NCBI RefSeq assembly: GCF_004751985.1
Contig: NZ_CP038492.1
Location: 2,542,001 to 2,606,000 of the forward strand
Length of the DNA: 64,000 nt
Reading direction: 5' to 3'
Source of the DNA: Rhodophyticola sp. CCM32
GTDB lineage: Bacteria; Pseudomonadota; Alphaproteobacteria; Rhodobacterales; Rhodobacteraceae
The translations under genes were made by a program, and so were the position numbers. Positions 63,372 to 64,000 of the stretch are shown here, piece by piece; the stretch's first letter is position 1; each line of letters begins with the position of its first letter. Below the pieces are notes generated by a model that did not search any database, was not told the origin of the DNA, and saw nothing but the letters and a program-made list of their open reading frames with translations.

Positions 63372-64000
63372 ATGCACGATCTTCTTTCCGGGGCCGCGAT
63401 GCTGGCCCGATGGGATGTCCTTGCTGCGCTGCTGATCGGGTCCATCGGCGGCGTGATCATCGGCGCGATCCCCGGTGTGGGCCCCGCCGTCGCCATTGCA
63501 ATCCTTTTGCCCGCAACATTCGCCTTTGATCCGATTGTCGGGCTGACCGTTCTTTTGGGGATTTACGGGTCTTCCATGTATGGCGGCGCGATCCCGGCAG
63601 TTTTGATCAACACGCCGGGGACAGCGGTCAATGCGCTGACCTCTTACGACGGGTATCCGATGACCAAGGCGGGGGAAGCCCACCGTGCCCTGTCACTGGC
63701 ATATAGCGCATCGTTCTGGGGCGGGATCTTTGGCATCCTGTGTCTTATTCTGCTGTCACCGGCTCTGGCCTGGGTCGCCCCGATGTTCGGAAGCCGGGAG
63801 ATTTTTCTTGCCGCACTTCTGGGCATCATCCTCGTTATTCTTGCCCATCGCGGCCAGATATTTGCCGCCGGGCTTCTGGCGATGTTCGGGATATTCCTGC
63901 AAACCGTCGGTCTGGATGCTGTCACCTATACCGCACGTTATACTTTCGGTCTGAGCTTCCTGAGTTCAGGCATCAACCTGATCGTCACAGTCCTTGGCCT
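63372..64000 (+). CDS. tctA: Tripartite tricarboxylate transporter large subunit (partial at window edge)
   Basis: The first 209 codons of TctA run off the right edge. MHDLLSGAAMLARWDVLAAL starts it; the family signature IGGVIIGAIPGVGPAVAIAILLP follows, then YGSSMYGGAIPAVLINTPGT, LTSYDGYPM and AYSASFWGGIFG. It is the channel subunit of the sodium- or proton-driven uptake system. Confidence 0.95.
   Translation, partial: MHDLLSGAAMLARWDVLAALLIGSIGGVIIGAIPGVGPAVAIAILLPATFAFDPIVGLTVLLGIYGSSMYGGAIPAVLINTPGTAVNALTSYDGYPMTKAGEAHRALSLAYSASFWGGIFGILCLILLSPALAWVAPMFGSREIFLAALLGIILVILAHRGQIFAAGLLAMFGIFLQTVGLDAVTYTARYTFGLSFLSSGINLIVTVLG

Overview
The window reads as a chromosomal segment of a Rhodobacterales (Roseobacter-group) alphaproteobacterium. 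The pointers are the overall high GC with AT-rich inserts, alphaproteobacterial small families (DUF3572; DUF1476, the zeta-type F1-ATPase inhibitor), the rpmH-rnpA-yidD order, an RNase E whose S1 domain carries an acidic/arginine-rich insert, the alphaproteobacterial hut gene set with hutF and hutG, and a detached methionine-synthase-like pair (homocysteine methyltransferase plus corrinoid protein). No taxon was checked by database search.

Layout. (1) 1-12.1 kb is mostly core: an H-NOX-like/diguanylate cyclase pair, a small membrane protein with an HTH protein, an MttB-family methyltransferase, a HAD phosphatase, a MarR regulator, DUF3572, a PleD-like diguanylate cyclase, yidD-rnpA-rpmH, a TVP38 membrane protein with a MerA-like flavoprotein, an orphan histidine kinase, and tRNA-Arg(ACG). 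(2) 12.1-26.6 kb is a mosaic island directly 3' of the tRNA. It holds a coupled cassette (cytosine-5 methylase, double-GHKL kinase-like protein, receiver-domain protein, Vsr endonuclease), HTH and HAD genes, a TnsA-like fragment joined to a 5'-less RTX gene, a HicAB toxin-antitoxin pair, a plasmid-type ParA (frameshifted) with a small partner protein, one complete IS3-family element and two IS3 remnants. (3) 26.6-45.0 kb is a catabolic region: a HisC-like aminotransferase, SDR, polyamine-type ABC transporter, HisD-like dehydrogenase, zinc alcohol dehydrogenase and FMN 2-hydroxyacid dehydrogenase, then a HutC-type regulator, a hutD remnant, a ferredoxin, and hutU-hutG-hutH-hutI divergent from hutF. 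It ends in an IS630 remnant. (4) 45.3-64 kb returns to mostly core genes: rne, an EEP-family hydrolase, dctB/dctD-like two-component genes, purQ-purS-purC, DUF1476, a homocysteine methyltransferase, a PA0069-type radical SAM protein and a corrinoid protein. It closes with an accessory-looking unit: MBL hydrolase, class III aminotransferase and IclR regulator, divergent from a tripartite tricarboxylate transporter (tctCBA) that runs off the edge.

How it works together. The hut genes convert histidine via urocanate, imidazolone propionate and formiminoglutamate (HutF, then HutG) to glutamate. Near-perfect palindromes upstream of the SDR and ABC genes, and a related site upstream of hutF, suggest that the GntR/HutC protein may control both halves of region 3. 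The left half may be a C3-sulfonate (HpsONP-like) or an imidazole-compound module; the HisD homologue has altered zinc ligands, so it is probably not a biosynthetic histidinol dehydrogenase. The cassette at 12.8-17.8 kb is the best candidate for an undescribed system.

Several palindromic repeat families are scattered between genes: a 103-bp element in two copies, a double-palindrome element in two copies with covarying stems, a MITE-like element with 35-nt terminal inverted repeats that supplies a stop codon, and a 98-bp inverted repeat. All identifications rest on reading the translations and motifs by eye.
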